This document shows, piece by piece, positions 46,558 to 55,088 of a stretch of 64,000 nucleotides of DNA. The notes under the pieces are model-generated. The model saw only the letters and a list, made by a program, of their open reading frames with translations, had not been told where the DNA came from and did no database searches. Position 1 is the first letter of the stretch, and every line of letters starts with the position of its first letter. This stretch comes from Proteiniborus sp. MB09-C3 (lineage in GTDB: Bacteria > Bacillota > Clostridia > Tissierellales > Proteiniboraceae): positions 1,860,001 to 1,924,000 of the forward strand of contig NZ_CP127161.1 of assembly GCF_030263895.1 (NCBI RefSeq). Reading direction: 5' to 3'. The position numbers and the translations under genes are program-made.

Positions 46558-46746
46558 ATGAATATTGTAACAGGTATTGCTTCCATACTACTCATATTAG
46601 GTGCAATAAACTGGGGACTTGTTGGCTTATTTAACTTAGACTTAGCTGAAATATTATTCAGAAGAAAAGACACAATGACAGCAAAAATATTATATTCATT
46701 AATAGGATTGTCAGGAGTATATACAGTTTTATATTTGTTTTTTTAG
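46558..46746 (+). CDS. DUF378 membrane protein
   Basis: Start at ATG 46558 behind GGGGGGAG (an in-frame TTG at 46543 overlaps that site). The 62-residue protein has two helices and the DUF378 signature GAINWGLVGLF in its first helix and YSLIGLSGVYTV in its second. Function is unknown. It ends with its own terminator. Confidence 0.9.
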   Translation: MNIVTGIASILLILGAINWGLVGLFNLDLAEILFRRKDTMTAKILYSLIGLSGVYTVLYLFF

Positions 46747-46769
46747 CCCAAGTCAATTACTTGGGTTTT
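46747..46769 (+). terminator. Intrinsic terminator after the DUF378 gene
   Basis: CCCAAGT (46747-46753) pairs with ACTTGGG (46759-46765), followed by TTTTAATTTT. Confidence 0.85.
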
Positions 46770-46888
46770 AATTTTGTGCATTTTAAATGTATTACAAACA
46801 ACAAAATAGACATAAACTCTTATTTCTGATAGTATTAGAGTGTACATGAAATGGTATACTCTATATTAAAATAAAGGAGAGTTTTTTA

Positions 46889-47635
46889 ATGAAAGAAAAC
46901 AAAATATTGGCAACAGTCAATGGGAGAGAAATCACTGAAAATGAAGTAGAAAACTTCCTACAAAGCCTTGCTCCACAAGTAGCAGTACAATTTGGAGATA
47001 AAGAAGGAAGAAAAAAGCTGTTGCAAGAGCTTGTGAATCAAGAATTATTTTATCTTGATGCTATTGATAATAGCTTAGATAAAGAAGAGGCCTTTGTAGC
47101 TGAACTTGAACGTATAAAAATAAATGTTCTAAAACAGTATGCAGTTTCTAAGATATTAAATAATATTATTGCTACTGAGGATGAAATAAGAGACTATTAT
47201 GAGAAATTTAAAGATACATTTAAAAAGCCTGAAAGTGTTAGAGCAAGCCATATACTAGTTGATAATGAGGATACAGCTTTAAGCATAGTAAAAGAAATAA
47301 AAGAAGGACTTGAATTTACAGAAGCTGCAAAAAAATATTCTAAATGTCCTTCAAATGCCAATGGCGGAGATCTTGGATTCTTTACTAGAGGAAAAATGGT
47401 TCCTGAGTTTGAGAAAGCAGCATTTGAATTAAGCAAAGATGAAGTAAGTCAGCCTGTTAAATCACAGTTTGGATATCATATTATTTTAGTAACTGATAGA
47501 AAAGAGGCTTCTGAAAGCACTATGGAAGAAGTAAGAGCTGATTTAGAAAGACAGATTATCATTGTAAAGCAAAATGCTGCATATAGTGAAAAGGCTACAG
47601 AATTAGCTAATAAGTATGAAGTGAAAATTCAATAG
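46889..47635 (+). CDS. Parvulin-type peptidyl-prolyl isomerase without signal peptide
   Basis: A 248-residue protein with an N-terminal SurA/PrsA-like helical part (1-105) and a parvulin domain (about 110-205: VRASHILVDNEDTA, NGGDLGFFTRGKMVPEFEKAAFEL, SQFGYHIILVTDR). PrsA relatives are lipoproteins, but here the protein starts MKENKILATVNGREIT with no signal, so it should work in the cytoplasm as a folding helper. It is followed by a strong hairpin. Confidence 0.9.
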   Translation: MKENKILATVNGREITENEVENFLQSLAPQVAVQFGDKEGRKKLLQELVNQELFYLDAIDNSLDKEEAFVAELERIKINVLKQYAVSKILNNIIATEDEIRDYYEKFKDTFKKPESVRASHILVDNEDTALSIVKEIKEGLEFTEAAKKYSKCPSNANGGDLGFFTRGKMVPEFEKAAFELSKDEVSQPVKSQFGYHIILVTDRKEASESTMEEVRADLERQIIIVKQNAAYSEKATELANKYEVKIQ

Positions 47636-47647
47636 ATTATCTCTATT

Positions 47648-47700
47648 AAGGGAGTATTGTGGGCTACTTTAAAAAGTAGTTTTGCAATACTCCCTTTTAA
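47648..47700 (+). terminator. Intrinsic terminator after the parvulin gene
   Basis: AAGGGAGTATTG (47648-47659) pairs with CAATACTCCCTT (47684-47695), with an inner CTACTTT/AAAGTAG stem, followed by TTAA. It marks the left edge of the accessory patch. Confidence 0.75.
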
Positions 47701-47920
47701 TATCATTTGATTTAGCTGTATTAGAGAAAAGCAAATTTTTTCTTTTATTATTTAATTTCTAGTGATTTTTTAGGGATTTCTTATCTAAATTTACTATTAT
47801 TTCATGGAATTTTCTTCTGATATTAGTTAAATAATAAAGTCTTTTTATGTTTTATCAGCACTACAAGGCTTATTTGCAATATAAAGACTTTATACAATTA
47901 TGTCAATTTTTAAAAAATTC
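47701..47920. other. Intergenic, AT-rich, no gene seen
   Basis: Very AT-rich sequence between the parvulin terminator and the ABC exporter promoter. I find no ribosome binding site with a reading frame. Confidence 0.4.
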
Positions 47921-47949
47921 TGGCAACTGCTACGAATATATGTTAAAAT
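47921..47949 (+). promoter_or_regulatory. Candidate promoter of the ABC exporter operon
   Basis: TGGCAA (47921-47926), a 17-base spacer and TAAAAT (47944-47949). The predicted start leaves a 5' UTR of about 185 bases before the exporter gene, which is unusually long and could hold a regulatory structure; I saw none clearly. Confidence 0.45.
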
Positions 47950-48141
47950 GAAACGGAAACTTAGTCTTTTTGGAATGAAAAAGACAGGTTGGACTATTTA
48001 TTATTACAAGACATAGAATTTTGGTATATACATATATATTGCAATTACAAATAGCTTATTCACATAATATAGTTGCTATTTCATAAAAGATGAGCTTGCA
48101 AAAAAATTCTACTAAAATAAGGGAGGTAAAGGAGGGCGTCT

Positions 48142-49740
48142 GTGCAAACATTTAAAATATACTTAAAAGCTAACAGAACAAAAGTGATTACTCTTCTGCT
48201 ATTTACACTACTAATCAGTTACCTTAACTTTGTAATATACGATAAATTGGATTCGTTCTTTAAGGAAATCACTGGTGGTACATTGAGCTTCGACTTTAAT
48301 ATTGTCGCTATCTTAATATTCTTATACTTTCTGTTGCTCGGCATCAATATTTTATCGAATTTAATTGAGGTCAAATTACTTCAAAAGGGCATCAGTAATT
48401 TATTGAATTTCTTTATGAAAAAGGTATTCTACGGTGAAGATGTATATACATTAAATCAAAATTCAAATCTACTTCTGAGTAAAGCTACCATGAGCTGTAA
48501 TTCAATTTCAAAATACTACACTTCAATAATTAAAATAGTTTCTTCAGTAATCATTCTAATTGCATATGGAAGTATTATAGCCCAGATAGATTCAACTGTA
48601 TTGATTCTATGCATATTATTAACACCTTTGATTATTCTTTGTACTATAGGGATTAAGCAAAAGATCACACATTATCAGACAAGATTTTTTGACCACTCAA
48701 AAAATAGGACAAGTAGAGTTTTAGATGCTTTTGGCAATATTAAAAACATAAAGGTAAAAAATGAGTATGACTTGTTTAAACGTAAAATTCTCAATGAGCA
48801 ACTATCACTAAAAAAGAATACAACTATATATACATCTTTTTACTCCTACTTTGATAGCATAGTTAATTTCATAATTAGTCTGGCACCGTTACTAGTCATA
48901 TATACATATATATTTTTCCTTAAAAACAATACCTTAAGTAGTGCTGAAATTTTAATATTATTTATTTTTATACCTATGTTCTTGTATAGTTTCTCTAATC
49001 TATATAGTATTTTTAGAGATTACTTTGAATGCAAACCCTACCTGCTTACTTATAAGGAAATATATGATTTAGATACTGAATTAACAGGTAATCGAATAAT
49101 TAAGGAATTTGAAGTCTTACAGACAGAAAACCTGACTGTTCAGCTTGATAATGCAAGGGAACTAAAAATACCTGATATGATAGTGAAAAAAGGAGAAAAA
49201 GTGCTGATAGTAGGAAAAAGCGGGATAGGTAAATCTTCATTTTTTAACATTCTATTGGGTTTCATAAAAAGCTACGAGGGGACCATTTCTGTAAATGCCG
49301 TTAATTTGAAAGAATATGATATCAAATCAATAAGAAATGTGTTCGGAATATCATTTCAAAATAATGGCTTATTTTCACTTAGTCTAGAAGATAATATTAC
49401 CTTGGGCAGCAAAGTAGAATTTGAAAGTATTCTAAATTTATGCCGATTAGACAAGCTAAAAAATGACTCTAATTCTGTTATCAACAAGAACCAACTATCA
49501 GGTGGTGAGAAATCAAGGATAAGTCTGGCACAAAACCTTATAAGAAATCCTGATGTTGTCCTTATAGATGAGTCTTTTTCCAGTTTAGATGAGTGCAATG
49601 TAGATTTAATTATGCGGGCGATTCAAAAAAAATATAAGGAATCTACTATTATTTGTATAAGTCATAATTTATCCTTAGAAAAGTACTTCGACAGAACCAT
49701 AAGTTTTGAAGAAGGGAGTGTGTCTATTGAAAAATGCTAG
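48142..49740 (+). CDS. ABC exporter half-transporter, fused membrane and ATPase domains (first)
   Basis: A 532-residue protein with six membrane helices (about 15-300) and an ATPase domain (about 330-532): Walker A GKSGIGKSS, signature LSGGEKSRISLAQ, Walker B VVLIDESF and H-loop CISHN. It is a type IV exporter half and forms a likely heterodimer with the next gene. The GTG start follows AAAGGAGGGCG. The short NBD has no fused peptidase (C39) domain, so the substrate is not known to be a double-glycine peptide. No cargo or modification gene is found beside it. Confidence 0.88.
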   Translation: MQTFKIYLKANRTKVITLLLFTLLISYLNFVIYDKLDSFFKEITGGTLSFDFNIVAILIFLYFLLLGINILSNLIEVKLLQKGISNLLNFFMKKVFYGEDVYTLNQNSNLLLSKATMSCNSISKYYTSIIKIVSSVIILIAYGSIIAQIDSTVLILCILLTPLIILCTIGIKQKITHYQTRFFDHSKNRTSRVLDAFGNIKNIKVKNEYDLFKRKILNEQLSLKKNTTIYTSFYSYFDSIVNFIISLAPLLVIYTYIFFLKNNTLSSAEILILFIFIPMFLYSFSNLYSIFRDYFECKPYLLTYKEIYDLDTELTGNRIIKEFEVLQTENLTVQLDNARELKIPDMIVKKGEKVLIVGKSGIGKSSFFNILLGFIKSYEGTISVNAVNLKEYDIKSIRNVFGISFQNNGLFSLSLEDNITLGSKVEFESILNLCRLDKLKNDSNSVINKNQLSGGEKSRISLAQNLIRNPDVVLIDESFSSLDECNVDLIMRAIQKKYKESTIICISHNLSLEKYFDRTISFEEGSVSIEKC

Positions 49741-51313
49741 AATTTATTTAAAAAACAATATCATAAACAATATACTCTTATTTTTAGTAACTGTTTCTGT
49801 AGGGGTACTTTCAGTAAAAAACATTTCATTAATAGAAAGCATCTTAGACAAAGTCATAGCAGCGGCAAATAGTTCAGAATTGAATAGGAATATGATTTTA
49901 TTTCTAATAGCGTCAATATCATTATTCCTACTAAACATTATATTATCAGTACTAAAAACCGTTACTTACTGGAAAGGGTGTACCAATTTTATTGATAATA
50001 CACTATCTAAGGTATTTTCAGCAGATTATGTCCAATTGTTCCTTAAAAAAGATTCAAGCAAATTATGGACAGATATTAATCTTAGCACCTCATATATATG
50101 TATGTATTATGACGCATTCATTAATATGATATATCGCGTAATAAAATTACTGATATATTTTGCAGTTTTAATCTCTATAGATTTATACGCAAGCACGATA
50201 ATATTGATTGTTTTCATTATAAACATGGTTATAGTAAACAAAATAAAGAAAAAAGTTCAGTACTATCAGCAGCAATTTTTGCTTAGTTCTCAAAATTTAA
50301 GTTCCTCAATTGTTGAATATATAAAATTGATTAGAAATATAAAGTCGAAAAACAAAGAAGAGTATTTCGTTGGAAAGATTGATGAAAATCAATATAAGCT
50401 TAATGATAACGTAATCAAGAATAGTCTTATACAAAATATATCCGGCAATTTAATTAACTTCATTTCTAACATTACTCCAATTCTCGCTGTTACTGTGATA
50501 ATCAAGCTCTCAGGACATAGCTTCACTTCAGTAGGGAATATTGTATCAGTGTATTTATACATTCCTATAATCTTAGCGGCATTGCAGGATATTCATTCTC
50601 TGATACTCCAAATGATCTCCTCAAAGCCATATATGAAAAGTCTAAGTGATTTGTGTGAAATTGAACCAGAAAAATCAGGTTCCGTTTCGATAACAGATTT
50701 TAAGAAGCTTAAAATCAAAGATTTAATGGTCACCCTTGATGACAATACTTCAATAAAATTTGAAGATTTGATTGTCAATAAAGGGGACAAGATCTTAATT
50801 AGTGGAGCCAGCGGTTGTGGCAAGTCTACATTCTTCAATATACTTTGTGGATTCATTAAGAACTATGAAGGAACCATAGAAATAAATGATATTGATTTTC
50901 GGATGCTCAATTTAACAGATTTGAGAAAAGTCATTGGGATTACATTTCAAGATAATCGAGTTTTCAATCTACCTTTCGAAGAAGCTATTAAATTAAGTAC
51001 TGATAGTCCCATTGATGATGTTGTGAAGGTATGTGAAATTCAAGATATATATGAGCATAATAAGTCAGGTTGCATTAACAATGACAAACTTTCTGGTGGT
51101 GAAAAGTCAAGAATAAATTTAGCTCAAAGTTTGATTAGGGAACCAAAAGTATTACTTATCGATGAATCCCTCTCAGCTTTGGATGAAGAAATGGAAATAA
51201 GGATCTTGAATAATATAATCAATAGGTTTAAAGAGATTACAATAATTCTTATCAGTCATAGAAAAGCATCAGAAGGTTTTTTTGATAAAGAAATCTCATT
51301 TACTATTCAGTGA
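49727..51313 (+). CDS. ABC exporter half-transporter, fused membrane and ATPase domains (second)
   Basis: Start taken as TTG 49727, eight bases after AAGGGAG; it overlaps the first exporter by 14 bases. The 528-residue product has six helices and an ATPase domain with Walker A GASGCGKST, signature LSGGEKSRINLAQ and Walker B LLIDESL, H-loop LISHR. It is a clear sister of the first exporter in layout and signature. Both ATP sites look intact. Confidence 0.88.
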   Translation: MKNARIYLKNNIINNILLFLVTVSVGVLSVKNISLIESILDKVIAAANSSELNRNMILFLIASISLFLLNIILSVLKTVTYWKGCTNFIDNTLSKVFSADYVQLFLKKDSSKLWTDINLSTSYICMYYDAFINMIYRVIKLLIYFAVLISIDLYASTIILIVFIINMVIVNKIKKKVQYYQQQFLLSSQNLSSSIVEYIKLIRNIKSKNKEEYFVGKIDENQYKLNDNVIKNSLIQNISGNLINFISNITPILAVTVIIKLSGHSFTSVGNIVSVYLYIPIILAALQDIHSLILQMISSKPYMKSLSDLCEIEPEKSGSVSITDFKKLKIKDLMVTLDDNTSIKFEDLIVNKGDKILISGASGCGKSTFFNILCGFIKNYEGTIEINDIDFRMLNLTDLRKVIGITFQDNRVFNLPFEEAIKLSTDSPIDDVVKVCEIQDIYEHNKSGCINNDKLSGGEKSRINLAQSLIREPKVLLIDESLSALDEEMEIRILNNIINRFKEITIILISHRKASEGFFDKEISFTIQ

Positions 51314-51479
51314 TTTGGCTAGTTACAAAAGATATTACGTATTAGTATAATAACTTCATGGGCCTCATATAAGGAAATAAAAGATAGATTATTCGATATT
51401 GCCACATTTAAAGTAAATGATTTTAATTTCGGTTAATTAAAGCTTTAGACAATATGAATTAATGTGAAAGGAGATGAAT

Positions 51480-51755
51480 ATGTTAACACTTAAAGAAGTA
51501 TCTAAAATTCTTGGAGTAGGTACACAAACAGTGACTGAGTGGTCTGACAAAGGAAAAATTGAATTTATATCTATTGATGGTGAGTACTATTTCACGAGAG
51601 ATTCTATAGATTCCTTTATTTCAGAAACAGGTATTAAACTAGTTGAGCCTACGGTTCTCAATGTTGAAAAGATAATGAATAAGCACTATGAAGAAAAGAA
51701 TATTCTAACTCCTGAAGAGATAGAAAACCTATTAAAAGAAGAACAGAAAAAATAG
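51480..51755 (+). CDS. Small helix-turn-helix (MerR/excisionase-type) protein
   Basis: Start taken as ATG 51480, six bases after AAAGGAG; the ATG at 51474 touches that site. The 91-residue protein begins MLTLKEVSKILGVGTQTVTEWSDKG, a HTH_17-type winged helix common to excisionases and phage or plasmid regulators, then a charged helical tail. It may regulate the exporters just upstream or be a leftover of the element that brought them. Confidence 0.75.
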   Translation: MLTLKEVSKILGVGTQTVTEWSDKGKIEFISIDGEYYFTRDSIDSFISETGIKLVEPTVLNVEKIMNKHYEEKNILTPEEIENLLKEEQKK

Positions 51756-52029
51756 ACGTTTATGAAAGTGTTAGAATACAAATTGGGACAGTTAAGAACT
51801 ATTAACTAAATATGAACAAAAATAATTTTAAGAAAAATACTATCCTTGTAATAAAGAAAGGGGTAGTATTTTTATGCCAAGGCAAGCTTGGAGCTGCAGA
51901 AGAAAGCATATTAGAAGTAGCCACCTTTCTAAGCCTTGAACTAGAGTATCTAAAGAACAAGGCTGTATTAAATCTAAGTATTCTTCTATAAAATGAGCCA
52001 CTAGTCCAGCTAAAGTGAGGCACCATTCC
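51756..52029. other. Degenerate sequence between the HTH gene and the transposase remnant
   Basis: No intact gene seen. TGAGCCA, TGAGGCACC and TGAGCCA occur at about 51993, 52016 and 52038, spaced by about 22-23 bases, which resembles repeated terminal motifs of an insertion sequence. A short hairpin AATACTATCC/GGGTAGTATT lies at 51836-51871. A 74-codon minus-strand frame here was rejected. Confidence 0.4.
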
Positions 52030-52238
52030 TACTTAAACTGAGCCATTTACATAAAACCCTTTAAAAGTACGATTAAGTCTTTCAATAATCTGCTTTAATG
52101 GACGAAGTTCTTTAGAAACAGGATCTTCATTAGTAAGCCCAATAACCTAATAGACATCAAAGAAAAAGAAAATATAATGCCATTTACCATTAACCCTGAT
52201 GTAAGTTTCATCACCACAAACAGAGCCAGAAAGCTCAT
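52030..52238 (-). pseudogene. Remnant of a DDE transposase
   Basis: Read on the minus strand, two transposase blocks are joined: [21 protein letters not shown] near 52228-52155, then after an in-frame stop VIGLTNEDPVSKELRPLKQ and IIERLNRTFKGFY. Both blocks belong to DDE transposases common in Clostridia, but the middle is deleted and stops interrupt the frame, so it is inactive. One end touches the truncated ABC ATPase. Confidence 0.75.
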
Positions 52239-52736
52239 AGTGGTGGACAAAGGCAGGGAATAGGCATTGCAAGAGCACTGGCACTAAACCCAGAGTTCAT
52301 AGTATGTGATGAACCTGTTTCGGCATTGGATGTGTCTATACAATCGCAAGTTATCAATTTACTTATGGATTTACAAGATGAAATGGGCTTAACATATTTG
52401 TTTATATCTCATGACTTAAGTGTAGTTAAACATATAAGTGATCGAATAGGAGTTATGTATTTAGGAAGTATGGCAGAATTGGCTCCAAAGGAAGAATTAT
52501 ATTCTCATCCACTTCATCCTTATACACAGGCACTCCTATCAGCTATTCCTATTCCAGATCCAACATTAAAGAAGAGCAGGATTATATTAAAAGGGGATAT
52601 ACCGAGTCCGGCCAAACCACCTAGTGGCTGCCGTTTTCATACTAGATGTCCATATGTAATGGATAAGTGCAAGGAGGTATCACCAGAGTTTAAGGAAGTA
52701 GCTACGGATCATTTTGCTGCTTGTCATCTAAAATGA
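52239..52736 (+). pseudogene. 5'-truncated dipeptide/oligopeptide ABC ATPase (DppF/OppF type)
   Basis: The frame picks up within the ABC signature ([20 protein letters not shown]) and runs through Walker [12 protein letters not shown]-loop FISHDLSVV and the C-terminal cysteine motif [16 protein letters not shown] to the natural end CHLK. The first half, about 150-170 residues with Walker A, is missing. The break is exactly at the transposase remnant. The signature has QRQG where QRQR is normal. It differs from OppF at 16812 (which lacks the cysteine motif), so it comes from a second, lost, peptide transporter. Confidence 0.85.
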
Positions 52737-52770
52737 CTTTTGCTATAATCAGTTTAACGGAGGGATAATC

Positions 52771-52962
52771 ATGCTTAAGAAACATTTTAAGCAGCATTCT
52801 AAGAAATCTTCTAATCAAGGTATAGACGAAGATTTAGATTTTGATTGGAAAGATATTTTAGCATTTACCATAGCATTTTTTCAGGTTTTATTCCCCTACG
52901 TGTTACTTTTGATAATATCATTTTTTGTAGTGATGTTAATTATGAGTCTTTGGTTAAACTAA
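52771..52962 (+). CDS. Small single-helix membrane protein
   Basis: A 63-residue protein with a basic N-terminus (MLKKHFKQHSKKSS), an acidic stretch (DEDLDFDWKD) and one long hydrophobic segment (about 30-62). ATG 52771 follows AACGGAGGGATAATC, a strong site. Family and function are unknown. It probably was the last gene of the lost dpp operon. Confidence 0.65.
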   Translation: MLKKHFKQHSKKSSNQGIDEDLDFDWKDILAFTIAFFQVLFPYVLLLIISFFVVMLIMSLWLN

Positions 52963-53006
52963 ATTAAAGTCAAATATATAAATAGGGGGGGCAACCCTCC
53001 TTGCTT

Positions 53007-53124
53007 TATGACCTAACCCGATTTCCTGAACATTTTTATCAGGAAATCGCTGGTAGGTCAAACGCAACGAGAACCAAATTTATGTGAGCGGCAGTGAGCA
53101 AATAAATTTGTGTTTCGAGACTGC
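53007..53124 (+). repeat. Structured repeat element, copy B
   Basis: Second copy of the element at 43429-43545, in the same orientation. Stem 1 TGACCTA/TAGGTCA is unchanged. Stem 2 is CGATTTCCTGA/TCAGGAAATCG and stem 3 is CAAATTTAT/ATAAATTTG, each with paired changes relative to copy A. It lies 53 bases before the start of the radical SAM gene. The flanking segments ACGCAACGAGAACC and GTTTCGAGACTGC are identical in both copies. Confidence 0.7.
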
Positions 53125-53177
53125 TTACTATTGCAGAGTTGCCTAATGGGTGCAATAATTATAAAAAGGAGATAATG

Positions 53178-54134
53178 ATGGAAGAAAAAAATTATTATAG
53201 GGTATATTCTGATTATCTAAAAGAAAAATACGGTACAAAAGTGTATAAATTGCCTATAAATCTTCCGCTTACATGTCCAAACAGAGATGGCTGTGTTGGA
53301 TATGGAGGCTGTGTTTTTTGTGGCGAAGATGGAGCAGGCTATGAAAATCTCTCTAATACTATATCAGTACGAGATCAACTTTTAGAAAACAAGAAATATA
53401 TTAGAAAAAAATATAAGGCAGAAAAATTCATAGCTTACTTTCAGAATTTCTCTAATACATATATGGACTTGGAGGCCTTTAAGAGGTATGTTAAGGATGC
53501 AATTTTAGAAGATATTGTAGAGATAAGCATTTCAACTAGGCCAGATTGCATATCAGATTCATATTTAGAGTTTCTTTCAATTATAAGGGAAGAGAACAAT
53601 ATTAATATAAGCTTTGAGCTTGGATTGCAGACTGTGAATTATCATACTTTAAAAATAATTAATAGAGGACATTCTCTAGCAGAGTTTATTGATGCTGCAT
53701 TAAGAATCAAACCCTATGGCTTTGATATATGTGCTCACGTTATATTAGATTTACCATGGGATACCATGGAGGATGCTATTGAGTGTGCTAAAATACTATC
53801 TGCATTATCAATAGAACAGGTAAAGCTACATTCACTATATATAGTTGAAAATACAGTACTTGAAAGAATGTATAAAGACAGTGAGATTATTTTATTGTCT
53901 AAGGATGAATACATAGATAGAGCAATAGCATTTCTTGAGTACCTACATCCTAATACAGTGATTCAAAGAGTCATTGGAAGAGCACCAGAGGAAAACACTC
54001 TTTTTGTTAATTGGAATACAAGCTGGTGGAAAATAAAAGACGAAATCCTTGAAAAAATGGCTCAAATGAAAACATATCAGGGTAAGAAATTTGATTATCT
54101 TAATGGAAAAGCCCTTAAAAAATTCGATAAATAG
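53178..54134 (+). CDS. Radical SAM protein, TIGR01212/YhcC family
   Basis: Start at ATG 53178, six bases after AAAAGGAG. The 319-residue protein has the cluster region CPNRDGCVGYGGCVFC (about 32-47), where YhcC-type proteins hold their SAM-binding Fe-S cluster, then SISTRPDCI, SFELGLQTV and CAHVILDLPWDT. The family is widespread; its members act on tRNA or an unknown substrate. Function is not fixed. Confidence 0.9.
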   Translation: MEEKNYYRVYSDYLKEKYGTKVYKLPINLPLTCPNRDGCVGYGGCVFCGEDGAGYENLSNTISVRDQLLENKKYIRKKYKAEKFIAYFQNFSNTYMDLEAFKRYVKDAILEDIVEISISTRPDCISDSYLEFLSIIREENNINISFELGLQTVNYHTLKIINRGHSLAEFIDAALRIKPYGFDICAHVILDLPWDTMEDAIECAKILSALSIEQVKLHSLYIVENTVLERMYKDSEIILLSKDEYIDRAIAFLEYLHPNTVIQRVIGRAPEENTLFVNWNTSWWKIKDEILEKMAQMKTYQGKKFDYLNGKALKKFDK

Positions 54135-54165
54135 CTTAATGTCTTTTTAAGGCAAAGCCGAAAAA

Positions 54166-54203
54166 TTTGTCATTCTGAAGCGAAGCTGAAGAATCTCATG
54201 TTT
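54166..54203. repeat. TCATTCTGA...GAAGAATCTC repeat
   Basis: TTTGTCATTCTGAAGCGAAG followed by CTGAAGAATCTCATG belongs to a short repeat seen between genes in many unrelated bacterial genomes (consensus near TCATTCTGAGCGAAGCGAAG). Here it has a small insertion. Only one copy in the window. Confidence 0.55.
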
Positions 54204-54246
54204 TAATAGGAAAGTTATTTATAAAGCAATGGAGGAAATAGTAGTT

Positions 54247-54885
54247 ATGAGAAGAAGAAAAAAGTCAGGTGCTAAAGATGAATTGTTAAAATTGGATAAT
54301 ATGCTAATACTAAACCCAGAAGAACATAAAGGAAATTGGAAGGATGTTGCTGGGAATAAAAAAATACATGTTGAGCTTGGAACTGGTAGAGGGCAATTTA
54401 TTAACAGTCTTGCAGAAAAACACAGAGATACATTTTTTATAGGAATAGAAATAAAAGAAGAAATTCTTTTAGAGGCAGTGAGAAAATCAATAGATAAAGA
54501 TTTAGACAATATAAAATATTTATGGCATGATATTAATGATATTGATTCTATTTTTGATGAAGGTGAAATAGAGAGGTTTTATATAAACTTTTGCGATCCT
54601 TGGCCTAAAAAGAGGCATAGCAGCAGAAGACTTATTCATAGAAACTTTTTAGTCAAATACAAGAAGATACTAAATTCAAATGGTGAAATACATTTTAAAA
54701 CTGATGGAGAAGAACTCTTTGAGTTTTCCTTAAATGAAATGCTTGAGATGGGGTATACTGTGAAAGATGTGTCATTGAATCTTTATAGAGAAGAAAATGT
54801 TGATACAATAAAGACTGAATACGAAGAAAAATTTATCGCTCAGGGGAAAAACATATATAGATTATCGGCGCAAAATAATAAATAG
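54247..54885 (+). CDS. trmB: tRNA (guanine-N7-)-methyltransferase TrmB
   Basis: Start at ATG 54247 behind GGAGGAAAT. The 212-residue SAM enzyme forms m7G46 in tRNA. It has motif I ELGTGRGQF, FIGIEIKEE, and the family motif DPWPKKRHSSRRL, then FKTDGEELF. Length is normal. It is followed by a short hairpin. Confidence 0.94.
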   Translation: MRRRKKSGAKDELLKLDNMLILNPEEHKGNWKDVAGNKKIHVELGTGRGQFINSLAEKHRDTFFIGIEIKEEILLEAVRKSIDKDLDNIKYLWHDINDIDSIFDEGEIERFYINFCDPWPKKRHSSRRLIHRNFLVKYKKILNSNGEIHFKTDGEELFEFSLNEMLEMGYTVKDVSLNLYREENVDTIKTEYEEKFIAQGKNIYRLSAQNNK

Positions 54886-54904
54886 GCAGAAAAAATTCTG
54901 CCTA
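54883..54904. terminator. Hairpin after trmB
   Basis: TAGGCAGAA (54883-54891) pairs with TTCTGCCTA (54896-54904) across a 4-base loop. It lies between the convergent trmB and DUF1540 genes. No long U-tract. Confidence 0.55.
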
Positions 54905-54914
54905 AGGAGTAATA

Positions 54915-55088
54915 CTATTTCATTGTTGGAGTGAAAGTTGCGCAATCTGTTTCTTCAGTTGAACTTGCGTTTCTTGGTTGTATCTCAATTTTTGAAGCTT
55001 GGCAGTAGTCTCCCTGTGAATGGTAGTGGCAAGTGTTAACTACACATTTAACTCCATCTAAATTTTTATCTGTTTTTTCAATACGCAT
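54915..55088 (-). CDS. DUF1540 protein (small Cys-rich)
   Basis: A 57-residue protein on the minus strand, start ATG 55086-55088 behind AAGGAGGTATG. It has the DUF1540 pattern CVVNTCHYHSQGDYCQASKI (Cys15, Cys20, Cys29) and a final Cys49 in ETDCATF. DUF1540 proteins of Clostridia bind metal or Fe-S and are often spore-associated; function is unknown. It is read away from the tRNA gene. Confidence 0.85.
   Translation of the reverse strand: MRIEKTDKNLDGVKCVVNTCHYHSQGDYCQASKIEIQPRNASSTEETDCATFTPTMK

Noticed and set aside
47948-48016. A 22-codon frame that begins MKRKLSLFGMKKTGW and ends IYYYKT, upstream of the ABC exporters, tempting as an exported peptide
   Set aside because: Its ATG lies in the predicted -10 box (TAAAAT 47944-47949), so it would not be in the transcript; there is no ribosome binding site for it or for the inner ATG.
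51802-52026. A 74-codon minus-strand frame beside the transposase remnant
   Set aside because: Lies in degenerate insertion-sequence DNA, no matching family, and no ribosome binding site.
52239-52736. A functional ABC ATPase starting at TTG 52326
   Set aside because: The frame lacks Walker A, the Q-loop and most of the signature, and continues upstream to the transposase junction; it is the 3' half of a broken gene.
53007-53124. T-box or other known riboswitch
   Set aside because: No T-box sequence (AGGGTGGNACC), specifier loop or terminator/antiterminator pair, and no match to the cores of common riboswitches that I can recall; listed instead as an unclassified structured repeat.
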